Source: Paraburkholderia antibiotica
Lineage (GTDB): Bacteria; Pseudomonadota; Gammaproteobacteria; Burkholderiales; Burkholderiaceae
Reading direction: 5' to 3'
Assembly (NCBI RefSeq): GCF_012927125.1
Contig: NZ_JABBFZ010000024.1
Location: forward strand, 29,052-93,051
DNA length: 64,000 nucleotides
Position 1 is the first letter of the stretch. The number at the start of each line of letters is the position of its first letter. Under the pieces are notes generated by a model. The model searched no databases, had not been told where the DNA came from, and saw only the letters and a program-made list of their open reading frames with translations. The position numbers and the translations under genes are program-made. Of this stretch, positions 39,559-47,954 are shown one piece after another.

Positions 39559-41939
39559 ACGGTTCCTTCGGCGCGTTGCGCGCGTTGTTGCGCCGTCAGG
39601 CCGGCGTTCGCGATCGCCTGCGCGCGTTCGCGTTCGAGGTTGCGTTCGAGCTGCATCTTCGCGGCGGTGTAGGGTTTCGGCCACGCGACGTCGAGGTAGC
39701 CGATCTTCGCGGCCTCGTTCAACGTCCACGACGGATTCGCCAGATGCGGACGCGCGATCGCGCACAGATCCGCACGGCCTGCCGCGATGATGCTGTTCAC
39801 GTGGTCCGCCTCCGAGATCGCGCCGACCGCGATCGTTGCGATACCGGCTTCGTTGCGCACGCGATCGGCGAACGGCGTCTGGAACATGCGGCCGAACACG
39901 GGCTTCTCTTCCTTGCTGACCTGACCCGACGACACGTCGATCATGTCCGCGCCGGCCGCCTTGAACGCTTGCGCGATCTTCACCGCGTCGTCGGGCGTGT
40001 TGCCGCCTTCGACCCAGTCGTGCGCGGAAATCCGCACCGAGATCGGCTTGTCTTGCGGCCATACCGCGCGGATCGCGTTGAACACCCGCAGCGGATAGCG
40101 CAGACGATTTTCGAGCGAGCCGCCGTATTCGTCGGTGCGTCGATTCGTGAGCGGCGACAGGAAGCTCGACAGGAAATAGCCGTGCGCGCAGTGCAATTCG
40201 AGCCAGTCGAAGCCCGCTTCGATCGACATGCGCGTCGCGTCGACGAACTGCTGCTCGATCTCGCGCATCTCTTCGTGGGTGGCTTCGCGCGAATGCTGGC
40301 TGATGCCGCGCAGATACTGCTGCGGCGACGCTGAAATCAGCGGCCAGTTGCCTTCGGTCAGCGGCTGGTCGATGCCTTCCCATGCGACGCGCGTCGAGCC
40401 TTTCGCGCCGGAGTGGCCGAGCTGGATGCCGATCTTCGCGTCCGATTGCAGATGCACCAGATCGACGATGCGTTTCCATGCGGCCAGTTGTTCGGGCGTG
40501 TACATGCCGGGACATCCGGGCGTGATGCGCGCTTCGGGCGACACGCAGGTCATCTCCGTCATCACGAGCGCGGCGCCGCCCATCGCGCGCGCGCCGAGGT
40601 GCATCAGGTGATAGTCGCCGGGGATGCCGTCGACGGCCAGGTATTGCGCCATCGGCGACACCATCACGCGATTTTTCAGCGTGACGCCGCGCACGGTGAA
40701 GGGCGTGAACATCGGCGGAATCGAATGCTTATCCACCGCACGCTCGATGCCCGCGCGCTTCGCGAGCCAGTCTTCGAAGCCGGACAGATAGCGCGAATCG
40801 CGCTCGCGCAGGTTTTCGTGCGAGATGCGCTGCGAGCGCGTGAGCAGCGAATACGCGAACTGCTCGGGCTCGAACGACGTATAGCGGTCGACGTGCTCGA
40901 ACCATTCGGTCGAATTGCGCGCGGCGTTCTGGATGCGCAGCACGTCGACGCTGCGTACCTCGGTGTAGTGCTGCAAGGCCGCGGCCAGATCGTTCGGATG
41001 CGAACCCGGATGCGCGCTCATGCTGTTCGCGAGTTCGATCGCGTCTTCGAGCGCGAGCTTGGTGCCCGAGCCGATCGAGAAGTGCGCGGTGTGCGCGGCA
41101 TCGCCCATCAGCACGATCGGCGTACGCGTGCCGTTCGCGTTGGTGCGCCAGTGTACCCACTCCTTGTTGACGACACGCGGAAAGCGGATCCATTGCGACG
41201 AGCCGCGCAGATGCGACGCGTTCGACATCAGCGGATTACCGTCGAGGTACTTCGCGAACAGCTTTTCGCAGAACGCGATGCTGTCTTCCTTGCTCATTTC
41301 GTCGAGGCCGGCGGCGCGCCATACGCGCTCCGGCGTTTCGACGATGAAGGTGGAGGTCTGGTCGTCGAAGCGGTACGCGTGCGCCTGAAACCAGCCGAAT
41401 TCGGTTTCTTCGAACGCGAAGGTGAATGCGTCGAACAGCTTCTTCGTGCCGAGCCACACGAAGCGGCAGTCGCGCACGTCGATGTCGGGTTGGTAGGTGT
41501 CCGCGTATTTTTGCCGGACCATGCTGTTCAGGCCGTCGCTCGCGATGATCAGGTCCGCGTCGTACGTGCTGTCGTCGACGACCTGGGTTTCGAACACGAG
41601 CTTCACACCCAGCTCTTCGCAGCGCGCCTGCAGGATATTCAGCAGACGTTTGCGGCCGATGCCGCAGAAGCCATGGCCCGACGAGCGCACGCTGCGGCCG
41701 CGGAAGTGGATTTCGATGTCGTCCCAGTGATTGAACGCATCGAGAATTGCGTCGGCGCTCGGGGCGTCGGCGGCGCGCAGATTGCCGAGCGTCTGGTCGG
41801 AGAACACCACGCCCCAGCCGAAGGTGTCGTACGGACGGTTGCGCTCGACCACCGTGACGTCGTAGCCGGGGTTGCGTTGCTTCATCAACAGACTGAAGTA
41901 CAGGCCCGCTGGACCGCCACCGATACAGACTATGCGCAT
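39555..41939 (-). CDS. abmA: 2-aminobenzoyl-CoA monooxygenase/reductase (FAD monooxygenase-OYE fusion)
   Basis: In this 794-residue fusion, residues 1-390 form a PHBH-fold FAD monooxygenase: IVCIGGGPAGLYFSLLMKQR at the N-terminus and VLMGDAAHTAHFSIGSGTKL near 275-294. Residues 405-780 form an old-yellow-enzyme-type FMN reductase: FTPFTVRGVTLKNRVMVSPM, WLELHCAHGYFLSSFLSPLT near 575 with the His/Tyr pattern, and FADRVRNEAGIATIAVGAIS. In Azoarcus evansii this fusion hydroxylates and then hydrogenates 2-aminobenzoyl-CoA. Databases also call it salicylyl-CoA 5-hydroxylase, so salicylate is the alternative; the linked RidA gene favours the amine. First gene of the operon, with a promoter 34 bp upstream. 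Confidence 0.9.
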   Translation of the reverse strand: MRIVCIGGGPAGLYFSLLMKQRNPGYDVTVVERNRPYDTFGWGVVFSDQTLGNLRAADAPSADAILDAFNHWDDIEIHFRGRSVRSSGHGFCGIGRKRLLNILQARCEELGVKLVFETQVVDDSTYDADLIIASDGLNSMVRQKYADTYQPDIDVRDCRFVWLGTKKLFDAFTFAFEETEFGWFQAHAYRFDDQTSTFIVETPERVWRAAGLDEMSKEDSIAFCEKLFAKYLDGNPLMSNASHLRGSSQWIRFPRVVNKEWVHWRTNANGTRTPIVLMGDAAHTAHFSIGSGTKLALEDAIELANSMSAHPGSHPNDLAAALQHYTEVRSVDVLRIQNAARNSTEWFEHVDRYTSFEPEQFAYSLLTRSQRISHENLRERDSRYLSGFEDWLAKRAGIERAVDKHSIPPMFTPFTVRGVTLKNRVMVSPMAQYLAVDGIPGDYHLMHLGARAMGGAALVMTEMTCVSPEARITPGCPGMYTPEQLAAWKRIVDLVHLQSDAKIGIQLGHSGAKGSTRVAWEGIDQPLTEGNWPLISASPQQYLRGISQHSREATHEEMREIEQQFVDATRMSIEAGFDWLELHCAHGYFLSSFLSPLTNRRTDEYGGSLENRLRYPLRVFNAIRAVWPQDKPISVRISAHDWVEGGNTPDDAVKIAQAFKAAGADMIDVSSGQVSKEEKPVFGRMFQTPFADRVRNEAGIATIAVGAISEADHVNSIIAAGRADLCAIARPHLANPSWTLNEAAKIGYLDVAWPKPYTAAKMQLERNLERERAQAIANAGLTAQQRAQRAEGTV

Positions 41940-41972
41940 GCTGGTTCCCCAAATGGACTCTGCTGTGAGGTT

Positions 41973-42001
41973 AATTTAGGTCTGGATAATTTAAATGTCA
42001 A
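41973..42001 (-). promoter_or_regulatory. Near-consensus promoter of the aminobenzoyl-CoA operon
   Basis: Read on the minus strand: TTGACA (42001-41996), 17-bp spacer, TAAATT (41978-41973), then 33 bases to the ATG of the monooxygenase/reductase gene. Two direct copies of TAATTTA (plus-strand 41972-41978 and 41987-41993) overlap the -10 and spacer and are a good candidate site for the MarR protein encoded in the operon. Not tested beyond inspection. Confidence 0.75.
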
Positions 42002-42405
42002 GTAAATGGATGAAGCTGGTGGCCAGGGTTTTCCCAGGGAGTTCGAGCGTTTGCGGGGGCGGCGCCGATGCACCGCTTGAAGTCCGCCGTCGTTGGCAGC
42101 GCGCCAATTTCAGGCTCTGATGTGTTCTAAAAAAGCAGCTGATCTGATGCAAGTTGAATGAAATTGCCAAAGGCACACATACCTTTAAACCAAACTGAAC
42201 ATCTGCATTACTCGCGGATAGCTTTCGTCGATCTGCGTCGTGTCGGAGTTATCGTAAATTTTCGTCAATTAAGATGAATCTCTGGACGAATCCCATTCAT
42301 CTTTCGTCGTAGCTCCGTTAGATTCGGGAAATCGAAAAATTCCGTGAGTCGGATGACGCACATATCTGAATGCGGTGGCGGCCGGACGGATTAAAAAATT
42401 TTAGT
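42002..42405. other. AT-rich divergent gap, no gene seen
   Basis: These 404 bp lie between the operon promoter and the CPBP protease start. They are AT-richer than the flanks (especially 42120-42400). No RNA gene or clear dyad was found. The promoter of the protease gene is expected here. Confidence 0.45.
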
Positions 42406-43230
42406 ATGAATTCGAATCGTAGAACCTATTGCTTCCCGAACTTCGTGGAGGCGCTTTTCATTGTCATTGCGCTTTTCTTTCTGGAGTATCTGACGGGGGC
42501 GTTGATTGCGGGCCTCGGCACCGCAGCCGGACTCAAGAAAATGGCGATTGCGGATATTGCTCGTGTGCTTGCCTACGGGGTGGGATTCGCGGTGCTGCTC
42601 GACCAGAACGGTTTGACTTATCGCGGACTGGTCGAGGGTGATCGCTTTTCATGGCGTTCGACGCTCGGACTTTTCCTGCTGCCTGTGCTGCTGATAACTC
42701 CAGGATTACTGGTCGTCGAGAATCTGTTGCAGTGGGTAACGGTTCAGTGGTTTCCGCTGAGCGACGCCCGACGCGAGGCCGGCTACTACTTTATAACCGA
42801 TGGTCTGAGTTCCGTTTTCCTTGTATGCGTGATTGCGCCGGTTGTGGAGGAGTTGCTTTTTCGTGGCATTTTTCTTCGCAGCTTTTTGCGGCAGTATTCG
42901 TCGTCGCGCGCGATCGTCTATTCCGCTCTGATATTCGGACTGGCGCATATGAACGTTTATCAGTTCGTGGTCGCGTTTGTGGTGGGGCTACTAATCGGCT
43001 GGATGTATGAGCGCACGCGTTCGTTGATCCCCGGCATGCTCTTGCACGCTTTTTACAACACGGCGGTTACGCTGACCGCGCTGCGCTGCGGCCCCGATGT
43101 GAGGGCCGTCTGCGGCGAATGGGGGATGCCTTTCATGTGGTATCCGACGGCGCTGGCGATCGGTGTGCCTGGCGCGTGGCTGCTGTTCAGGTTGCTTGGT
43201 ATCAAGGTGCCGACGAGTCTGCGCAGTTGA
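42406..43230 (+). CDS. CPBP-family intramembrane metalloprotease (CAAX-like)
   Basis: This 274-residue membrane protein has about eight hydrophobic segments. The ABI/CPBP signatures are present: EE of CVIAPVVEELLFRGIFLRSF near residues 155-174, the His of SALIFGLAHMNVYQFVVAF, and SLIPGMLLHAFYNTAVTL with the last conserved His and Asn. Bacterial members process membrane peptides or act in bacteriocin self-immunity. The start is uncertain: ATG 42406 (chosen) and ATG 42370 both lack a clear ribosome-binding site. The neighbourhood gives no clue to the substrate. Confidence 0.88.
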   Translation: MNSNRRTYCFPNFVEALFIVIALFFLEYLTGALIAGLGTAAGLKKMAIADIARVLAYGVGFAVLLDQNGLTYRGLVEGDRFSWRSTLGLFLLPVLLITPGLLVVENLLQWVTVQWFPLSDARREAGYYFITDGLSSVFLVCVIAPVVEELLFRGIFLRSFLRQYSSSRAIVYSALIFGLAHMNVYQFVVAFVVGLLIGWMYERTRSLIPGMLLHAFYNTAVTLTALRCGPDVRAVCGEWGMPFMWYPTALAIGVPGAWLLFRLLGIKVPTSLRS

Positions 43231-43325
43231 GACGGGATGTATCGACCGAATGTGATGGCAGGCAGACCGTGGAAAGCGCGCCGGTACGGAGAACTACATT
43301 GCGTGACGTATGACCCGAAACCATT

Positions 43326-44198
43326 TCAATCCGGCTTCCGAAACGCATTCGGCGTGACCCCGGTAAACCGCTTGAAAAACCGCGTGAAATAAGCCGGCTC
43401 GGTGAAACCGAGAAAATCCGAAATCTGCGCGATGCTCAGCGCGGTATAAGTCAGGCTGCGTTTTGCTTCGAGCATCAATCGCTGATGCACGAGGGCGAGC
43501 GCGCTTTTACCCGCGAGCCGCTGACAAACCATATTCAGATAAACCGGCGTCACCCCCAACTGATCGGCGTAATGGCTGATCGCGAGATGCTCGCGGTAGT
43601 GTTTTTCGACCAGGCTGTAAAACGCCTTCAGATGAGCGTGCCCGCGATCCCGCCGTTCGCTGCGTTCCTCGCCCTGCTGGGCCTGCCGGCTGACCCACAC
43701 CACGAGCGCGCTGACCAGCGAGCGCAGCAGCAGATCGCGCGACGGCGCAGGCAGCCCATACTCCTCGTTCAGCTTTCCGCACAGCGTGTCCAGATACGCG
43801 CGATCGTCGCCGACCGCATGGCAACCCGGATGTTCGAAAACCCGGCGCGGCGCGTCCATCTGCTGCTGCAGCCAGTTCATCAGCGGCGCGGCGATCGTGA
43901 TCACGTAGCCGTCCACCTCCGGCGAGAACTGGAAGCCGTGCACGCACATCGGCGGGACGATCTGCACCGATGGCATGTCGATGCGGGTTGTCTCTCCTTC
44001 GATTTCGAGTTCCGCGGTGCCCTTCTGCACGTAAAGGATCTGCGCGAGGTCCGCGTGCCGATGGCGGCGGATTTCCCAGTCATGCAGGCTGCTGCGCTCG
44101 GGGATCGACTCGCAGTGCAGCAAATCGAGCGTGCTCCAGTCGCGCCCTTCACCGTATAAATTGAAGACGGGGATGTCGTGCTGTGACGGCTGCTTCAT
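43326..44198 (-). CDS. pobR: AraC-family regulator of 4-hydroxybenzoate hydroxylase
   Basis: This 290-residue AraC/XylS-type activator has an N-terminal cupin (ADLAQILYVQKGTAELEIEG near 50-69) that binds the inducer, and a C-terminal double HTH (REHLAISHYADQLGVTPVYL near 205 and ALSIAQISDFLGFTEPAYFT near 250-269, then RFFKRFTGVTPNAFRKPD). It is divergent from pobA with 183 bp between, the established layout for pobR-pobA, where the regulator activates pobA in response to 4-hydroxybenzoate. It belongs to the AraC type, not the IclR type found in Acinetobacter. Confidence 0.9.
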   Translation of the reverse strand: MKQPSQHDIPVFNLYGEGRDWSTLDLLHCESIPERSSLHDWEIRRHRHADLAQILYVQKGTAELEIEGETTRIDMPSVQIVPPMCVHGFQFSPEVDGYVITIAAPLMNWLQQQMDAPRRVFEHPGCHAVGDDRAYLDTLCGKLNEEYGLPAPSRDLLLRSLVSALVVWVSRQAQQGEERSERRDRGHAHLKAFYSLVEKHYREHLAISHYADQLGVTPVYLNMVCQRLAGKSALALVHQRLMLEAKRSLTYTALSIAQISDFLGFTEPAYFTRFFKRFTGVTPNAFRKPD

Positions 44199-44381
44199 GG
44201 GTTCGTCGGCGGTAAGTCGATCCGCCCGATACTTTCTAAAAGTCCAATTTTAATCCGAAAAAATGCCTTATCAGTGTCGCGTGTTTCTAGAAAAATGCAA
44301 TTTCGACCGTGGCGGCAGATATCGGAGCCCGCACCACAGAGCGGCAGTTCACGGTGTAAATGAACACAGGAGACATCGATC

Positions 44382-45566
44382 ATGAAAACCACCATCGCGA
44401 TCATCGGCGCCGGACCGTCCGGGCTGCTGCTGGGGCAGTTGCTGCACAAGGCGGGTATCGACAACGTAATCATCGAGCGCCAGAGCGGCGAATACGTGCT
44501 CGGCCGCATTCGCGCCGGCGTGCTCGAACAGGGCACGGTCGACCTGATGCGCGAAGCGGGCGTCAGCGAGCGCATGGACGCGGAAGGCCTCGTTCACGAC
44601 GGTATCGAGCTGGTGTTCGGCGGCCGGCGTGACCGCATCGATCTGAAGAAGCTGACGGGCGGTTCGTCGGTGCTGGTGTACGGCCAGACCGAGATGACGC
44701 GCGATCTGATGGCCGCGCGCGCGGCGAGTGGCGCGACGACGATCTACGAAGCAGCCAACGTCCGTCTGCACGACGTGAAGGGCGAAGCGCCGTACGTCAC
44801 CTACGAAAAGGACGGCGAGACCCACCATCTGGATTGCGATTACATTGCCGGCTGCGACGGCTTTCACGGCGTGTCGCGCAAGACTATCCCCGAGGAAGTG
44901 CTCACCCACTACGAGCGCGTCTACCCGTTCGGCTGGCTCGGCATGCTGTCCGACACGCCGCCGGTCAATCACGAACTGATCTATGCGCATCACGAACGCG
45001 GTTTTGTGCTGTGCAGCCAGCGTTCCACGACCCGCAGCCGCTACTACCTGCAAGTACCGTTGACCGAGAAGGTCGAGGACTGGCCCGACGAGCGCTTCTG
45101 GGAAGAACTGAAGACACGCCTGCCGAAGGACGTTGCCGACAAGGTCGTTACCGGTCCGGCGCTCGAAAAGAGCATCGCGCCGCTGCGCAGCTACGTGGTG
45201 GAGCCAATGCAGTACGGCAAGCTGTTCCTCGTCGGCGACGCCGCGCACATCGTGCCGCCGACCGGCGCGAAGGGCCTGAATCTGGCCGCGAGCGACGTGA
45301 GCACGCTGTACCGGATTCTGACCCGCGTCTACCGCGAGGGCCGTACCGATCTGGTCGAGAAGTATTCGCAGATCGCGCTGCGCCGCGTGTGGAAGGCGGA
45401 ACGGTTCTCGTGGTTCATGACGAACCTGTTGCACGAGTTCTCGGAGCGCGACGCGTTCGACAAGCGCATGCAGCGTACCGACTACGACTACTACACGAAC
45501 TCCGAAGCCGGGCTCAAAACGATCGCGGAAAACTACGTCGGTTTGCCGTACGATCCGATCGAATAA
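44382..45566 (+). CDS. pobA: 4-hydroxybenzoate 3-monooxygenase
   Basis: This 394-residue flavoprotein is the length of Pseudomonas PobA. It converts 4-hydroxybenzoate to protocatechuate with NADPH and O2. It has the FAD motif IAIIGAGPSGLLLGQLLHKA at 5-24, RIRAGVLEQGTVDLMREAGV at 44-63 (substrate/NADPH loop), the DG motif AGCDGFHGVSR near 157-167, and LFLVGDAAHIVPPTGAKGLN near 281-300. Active-site Tyr residues near 201 (SRYYLQVPL, with QRSTTRSRYY upstream) are conserved. CAGGAGAC lies before the ATG. The product would feed the beta-ketoadipate route, whose genes are not in this window. Confidence 0.97.
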   Translation: MKTTIAIIGAGPSGLLLGQLLHKAGIDNVIIERQSGEYVLGRIRAGVLEQGTVDLMREAGVSERMDAEGLVHDGIELVFGGRRDRIDLKKLTGGSSVLVYGQTEMTRDLMAARAASGATTIYEAANVRLHDVKGEAPYVTYEKDGETHHLDCDYIAGCDGFHGVSRKTIPEEVLTHYERVYPFGWLGMLSDTPPVNHELIYAHHERGFVLCSQRSTTRSRYYLQVPLTEKVEDWPDERFWEELKTRLPKDVADKVVTGPALEKSIAPLRSYVVEPMQYGKLFLVGDAAHIVPPTGAKGLNLAASDVSTLYRILTRVYREGRTDLVEKYSQIALRRVWKAERFSWFMTNLLHEFSERDAFDKRMQRTDYDYYTNSEAGLKTIAENYVGLPYDPIE

Positions 45567-45617
45567 AAAGGCCGGTTACGCCGGGTCAAGACGTCCTCGC
45601 TTCCTGCAAGGACTCTT

Positions 45618-45645
45618 TTTCGGGGTGCTGCCACGCACCCCGAAA
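45618..45645. terminator. Hairpin downstream of pobA
   Basis: An 11-bp stem (TTTCGGGGTGC / GCACCCCGAAA) with a 6-nt loop lies 52 bases after the pobA stop. The T-run is within and before the stem, not after it, so termination efficiency is uncertain. Confidence 0.6.
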
Positions 45646-46056
45646 CATCCTCTCCCTCTCTCTTCCTCTTCCCGCACACAAACCTCCCATGCAGGTTTTC
45701 TGCGGCTCGCCGCGCCGACGCGCAACGCACTCCGCCGCGCCGTACGCCATCCACACCCACCGCGACAGCGGACCTCCATGTTTTACCGCCTTTTTGCTGC
45801 CGACTGTCCGCCGGCCGGGAAGCCGTACCATGACCCTCGCGTCCGGCCCATTTAGGGCTAGCATCCACATACGTCGCGCCGTAACGCGCTATATTTGAAT
45901 TCTCACCGCCGGCCGCGCAATGTTGTTGCCGCCCGGCACACGAGGGCTGAAACTTCCGCACGGCAGTGAACCCTCGGCAACGCGTCGCATACGGCGCGGC
46001 GTCGGACACGCTTCGCCAGGGTCTTCCGCTTAACCACTACTTCACAGGACGGCAAT
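45646..46056. other. Gap upstream of the peroxiredoxin gene, no gene seen
   Basis: These 411 bp contain no convincing ORF or RNA. A TATATT at 45890-45895 is a possible -10 element, but no good -35 lies 17 bp upstream. The ribosome-binding site of the peroxiredoxin gene (ACAGGA) is visible just before 46057. Confidence 0.45.
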
Positions 46057-46713
46057 ATGTCTCTTCGTATCAATGACGTCGCGCCCAACTTCACCGCGCG
46101 CACCACGCAGGGCACCATCGATTTCCACAGCTGGATCGGCGATCAATGGGCGATCCTGTTCTCCCATCCGAAGGATTTCACGCCGGTTTGCACGACCGAA
46201 CTCGGCTACATGGCGAAGATCGAGCCGGAGTTCACGAAGCGCAATGCGAAACTGATCGGCCTGTCGGTCGACCCGGTCGAAGAGCATGACAAATGGGCGG
46301 CCGACATCGAGGAAACGCAAGGCGCCGCCGTCAAGTATCCGATGATCGGCGACACGGACCTCACGGTCGCGAAGCTGTACAACATGCTGCCGGCCGAGGC
46401 TGGCGACAGCTGCGAAGGACGTACCGCCGCGACCAACGCGACCGTGCGCTCGGTGTTCATCATCGGCCCGGACAAGCAGATCAAGCTGATGCTGACCTAC
46501 CCGATGACCACCGGCCGCAACTTCGACGAAATCCTGCGCGTGCTCGATTCGATGCAACTGACCGCGAAACACAAGGTGGCTACGCCGGTCAACTGGAAGC
46601 AGGGCGACGACGTGATCATCACCGGCGCGGTCAGCAACGACGAGGCGGCGAAGCTTTTCCCGGGCTTCAAGACGATCAAGCCGTATCTGCGCACCACCAA
46701 GCAACCGGGCTGA
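46057..46713 (+). CDS. 1-Cys peroxiredoxin (Prx6-type)
   Basis: This 218-residue peroxidase of the Prx6 group has PNFTARTTQGTIDFHSWIGD at the N-terminus, the catalytic site FSHPKDFTPVCTTELGYMAK with peroxidatic Cys near residue 48, the conserved Arg in EGRTAATNATVRSVFIIGPD near 129, and the long C-terminal arm (VATPVNWKQGDDVIITGAVS) that marks 1-Cys enzymes. It reduces peroxides in the cytoplasm. The next gene, 74 bp downstream on the same strand, handles sulfur compounds, and the two may be coexpressed. Confidence 0.95.
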   Translation: MSLRINDVAPNFTARTTQGTIDFHSWIGDQWAILFSHPKDFTPVCTTELGYMAKIEPEFTKRNAKLIGLSVDPVEEHDKWAADIEETQGAAVKYPMIGDTDLTVAKLYNMLPAEAGDSCEGRTAATNATVRSVFIIGPDKQIKLMLTYPMTTGRNFDEILRVLDSMQLTAKHKVATPVNWKQGDDVIITGAVSNDEAAKLFPGFKTIKPYLRTTKQPG

Positions 46714-46787
46714 TCTCGCGAACTCGCGGCGAAGGCCCGGGGCGAGCGCCCCAGGCCTTCATGCCCGTTCTTCTTCGGGGATTCGCA

Positions 46788-47855
46788 ATGATTTTTCGCC
46801 AGTTGTTCGATCCCGTTTCGTCGACCTATACCTACCTGCTGGGCGACAGCGGTGAAGCGCTGCTGATCGACCCGGTCTACGAGCAGGTGCCGCGCGACCA
46901 GGCGCTGCTGCAGGAGCTGGGCCTCTGGCTGCTGACCACGCTCGACACCCACGTGCACGCCGACCACGTGACCGGCGCCTGGCGTTTGCGGCAGCGTTGC
47001 GGTAGCCAGATCGCGCTGGCGGCGGCGGTCGATGCCGAGGGCGTGACGCGGCCGCTGCGGCACGGCGATCGCATCGACTTCGGCACGCGTCACCTGAACG
47101 TGCGCGCGACACCCGGCCACACCAGCGGCTGCCTGACCTACGTGCTCGACGACGAGAGCATGGCCTTTACCGGCGACAGCCTGCTGATCCGCGGCTGCGG
47201 CCGCACCGATTTCCAGGAAGGCAGTCCGCAGCAGCTGTTCGCGTCGGTGCACGAGCAGATCCTGACGCTGCCCGCCCACTGCCTGCTTTATCCGGCGCAC
47301 GACTATCGCGGCATTACCGTCACGAGCGTGGCCGAAGAGCGGCGCTTCAATCCGCGTCTGGGCGGCGATGTCGATATCGGCGATTTCACCGGGCATATGA
47401 ACAACCTGAATCTTCCGCATCCGAAGCTGATGGCGGTCGCCGTACCGGCCAATCTGCGCTGCGGACAGCCGGAGGGCGGCGCCGCGCTGGCGACGGAAAC
47501 GCCCGATTGGGCGCCGCTGACGCTGCGCTTCAGCGGCGTGTGGGAGATCGAGCCGATGGCGCTGCTCGAACATGGCGCGACGTTCCAGATCGTCGACGTG
47601 CGCGAGGCGCCGGAATTCATCGACCGTCTGGGCCATCTGCCGGGGGCGAAGCTGGTGCCGCTGTCGCAGCTGACCGGGCGGCTCGACGAACTGGATCGCG
47701 AGCGGCCGGTGGTGGCCGTGTGTCGCTCCGGCGTGCGTTCGGCGCAGGCCAGCGTGCTGCTGACGAAGGCGGGCTTCGGCCAGGTCGCGAATCTGGCCGG
47801 CGGGATGCTGCGCTGGCGCACCGAAGGATTGCCGGTGGCGTTGGATGCCGTTTGA
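46788..47855 (+). CDS. Metallo-beta-lactamase fold hydrolase fused to rhodanese (persulfide dioxygenase/Blh-like)
   Basis: This is a 355-residue fusion. Residues 1-230 form a glyoxalase II-like metallo-beta-lactamase domain: FDPVSSTYTYLLGDSGEALL, the metal motif TLDTHVHADHVTGAW near 50-64, TPGHTSGCLTYVLDDESMAF and LYPAHDYRGITVTSV. Residues 255-355 form a rhodanese domain with the active-site loop VAVCRSGVRSAQ (Cys near 307) after ERPV. The first domain matches ETHE1-type persulfide dioxygenases and Blh proteins; the second transfers sulfane sulfur. Detoxification of glutathione persulfide is the family expectation. ATG 46788 is preferred over ATG 46761. Confidence 0.9.
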   Translation: MIFRQLFDPVSSTYTYLLGDSGEALLIDPVYEQVPRDQALLQELGLWLLTTLDTHVHADHVTGAWRLRQRCGSQIALAAAVDAEGVTRPLRHGDRIDFGTRHLNVRATPGHTSGCLTYVLDDESMAFTGDSLLIRGCGRTDFQEGSPQQLFASVHEQILTLPAHCLLYPAHDYRGITVTSVAEERRFNPRLGGDVDIGDFTGHMNNLNLPHPKLMAVAVPANLRCGQPEGGAALATETPDWAPLTLRFSGVWEIEPMALLEHGATFQIVDVREAPEFIDRLGHLPGAKLVPLSQLTGRLDELDRERPVVAVCRSGVRSAQASVLLTKAGFGQVANLAGGMLRWRTEGLPVALDAV

Positions 47856-47954
47856 CCGTGAGGCGTGAGGGCGCGCAACAGCGCTCTTAAAGCCGCCTGC
47901 AAAGGGCGCTCATAAAGCGGCTCATGAAACCGCGCCGGCGCGCAACGCTCGCCG

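Noticed and set aside
39555..41939. Salicylyl-CoA 5-hydroxylase as the primary name of the fusion
   Set aside because: Same architecture, but the linked RidA and the overall gene set fit the aminobenzoyl-CoA route better. Salicylate remains the alternative.
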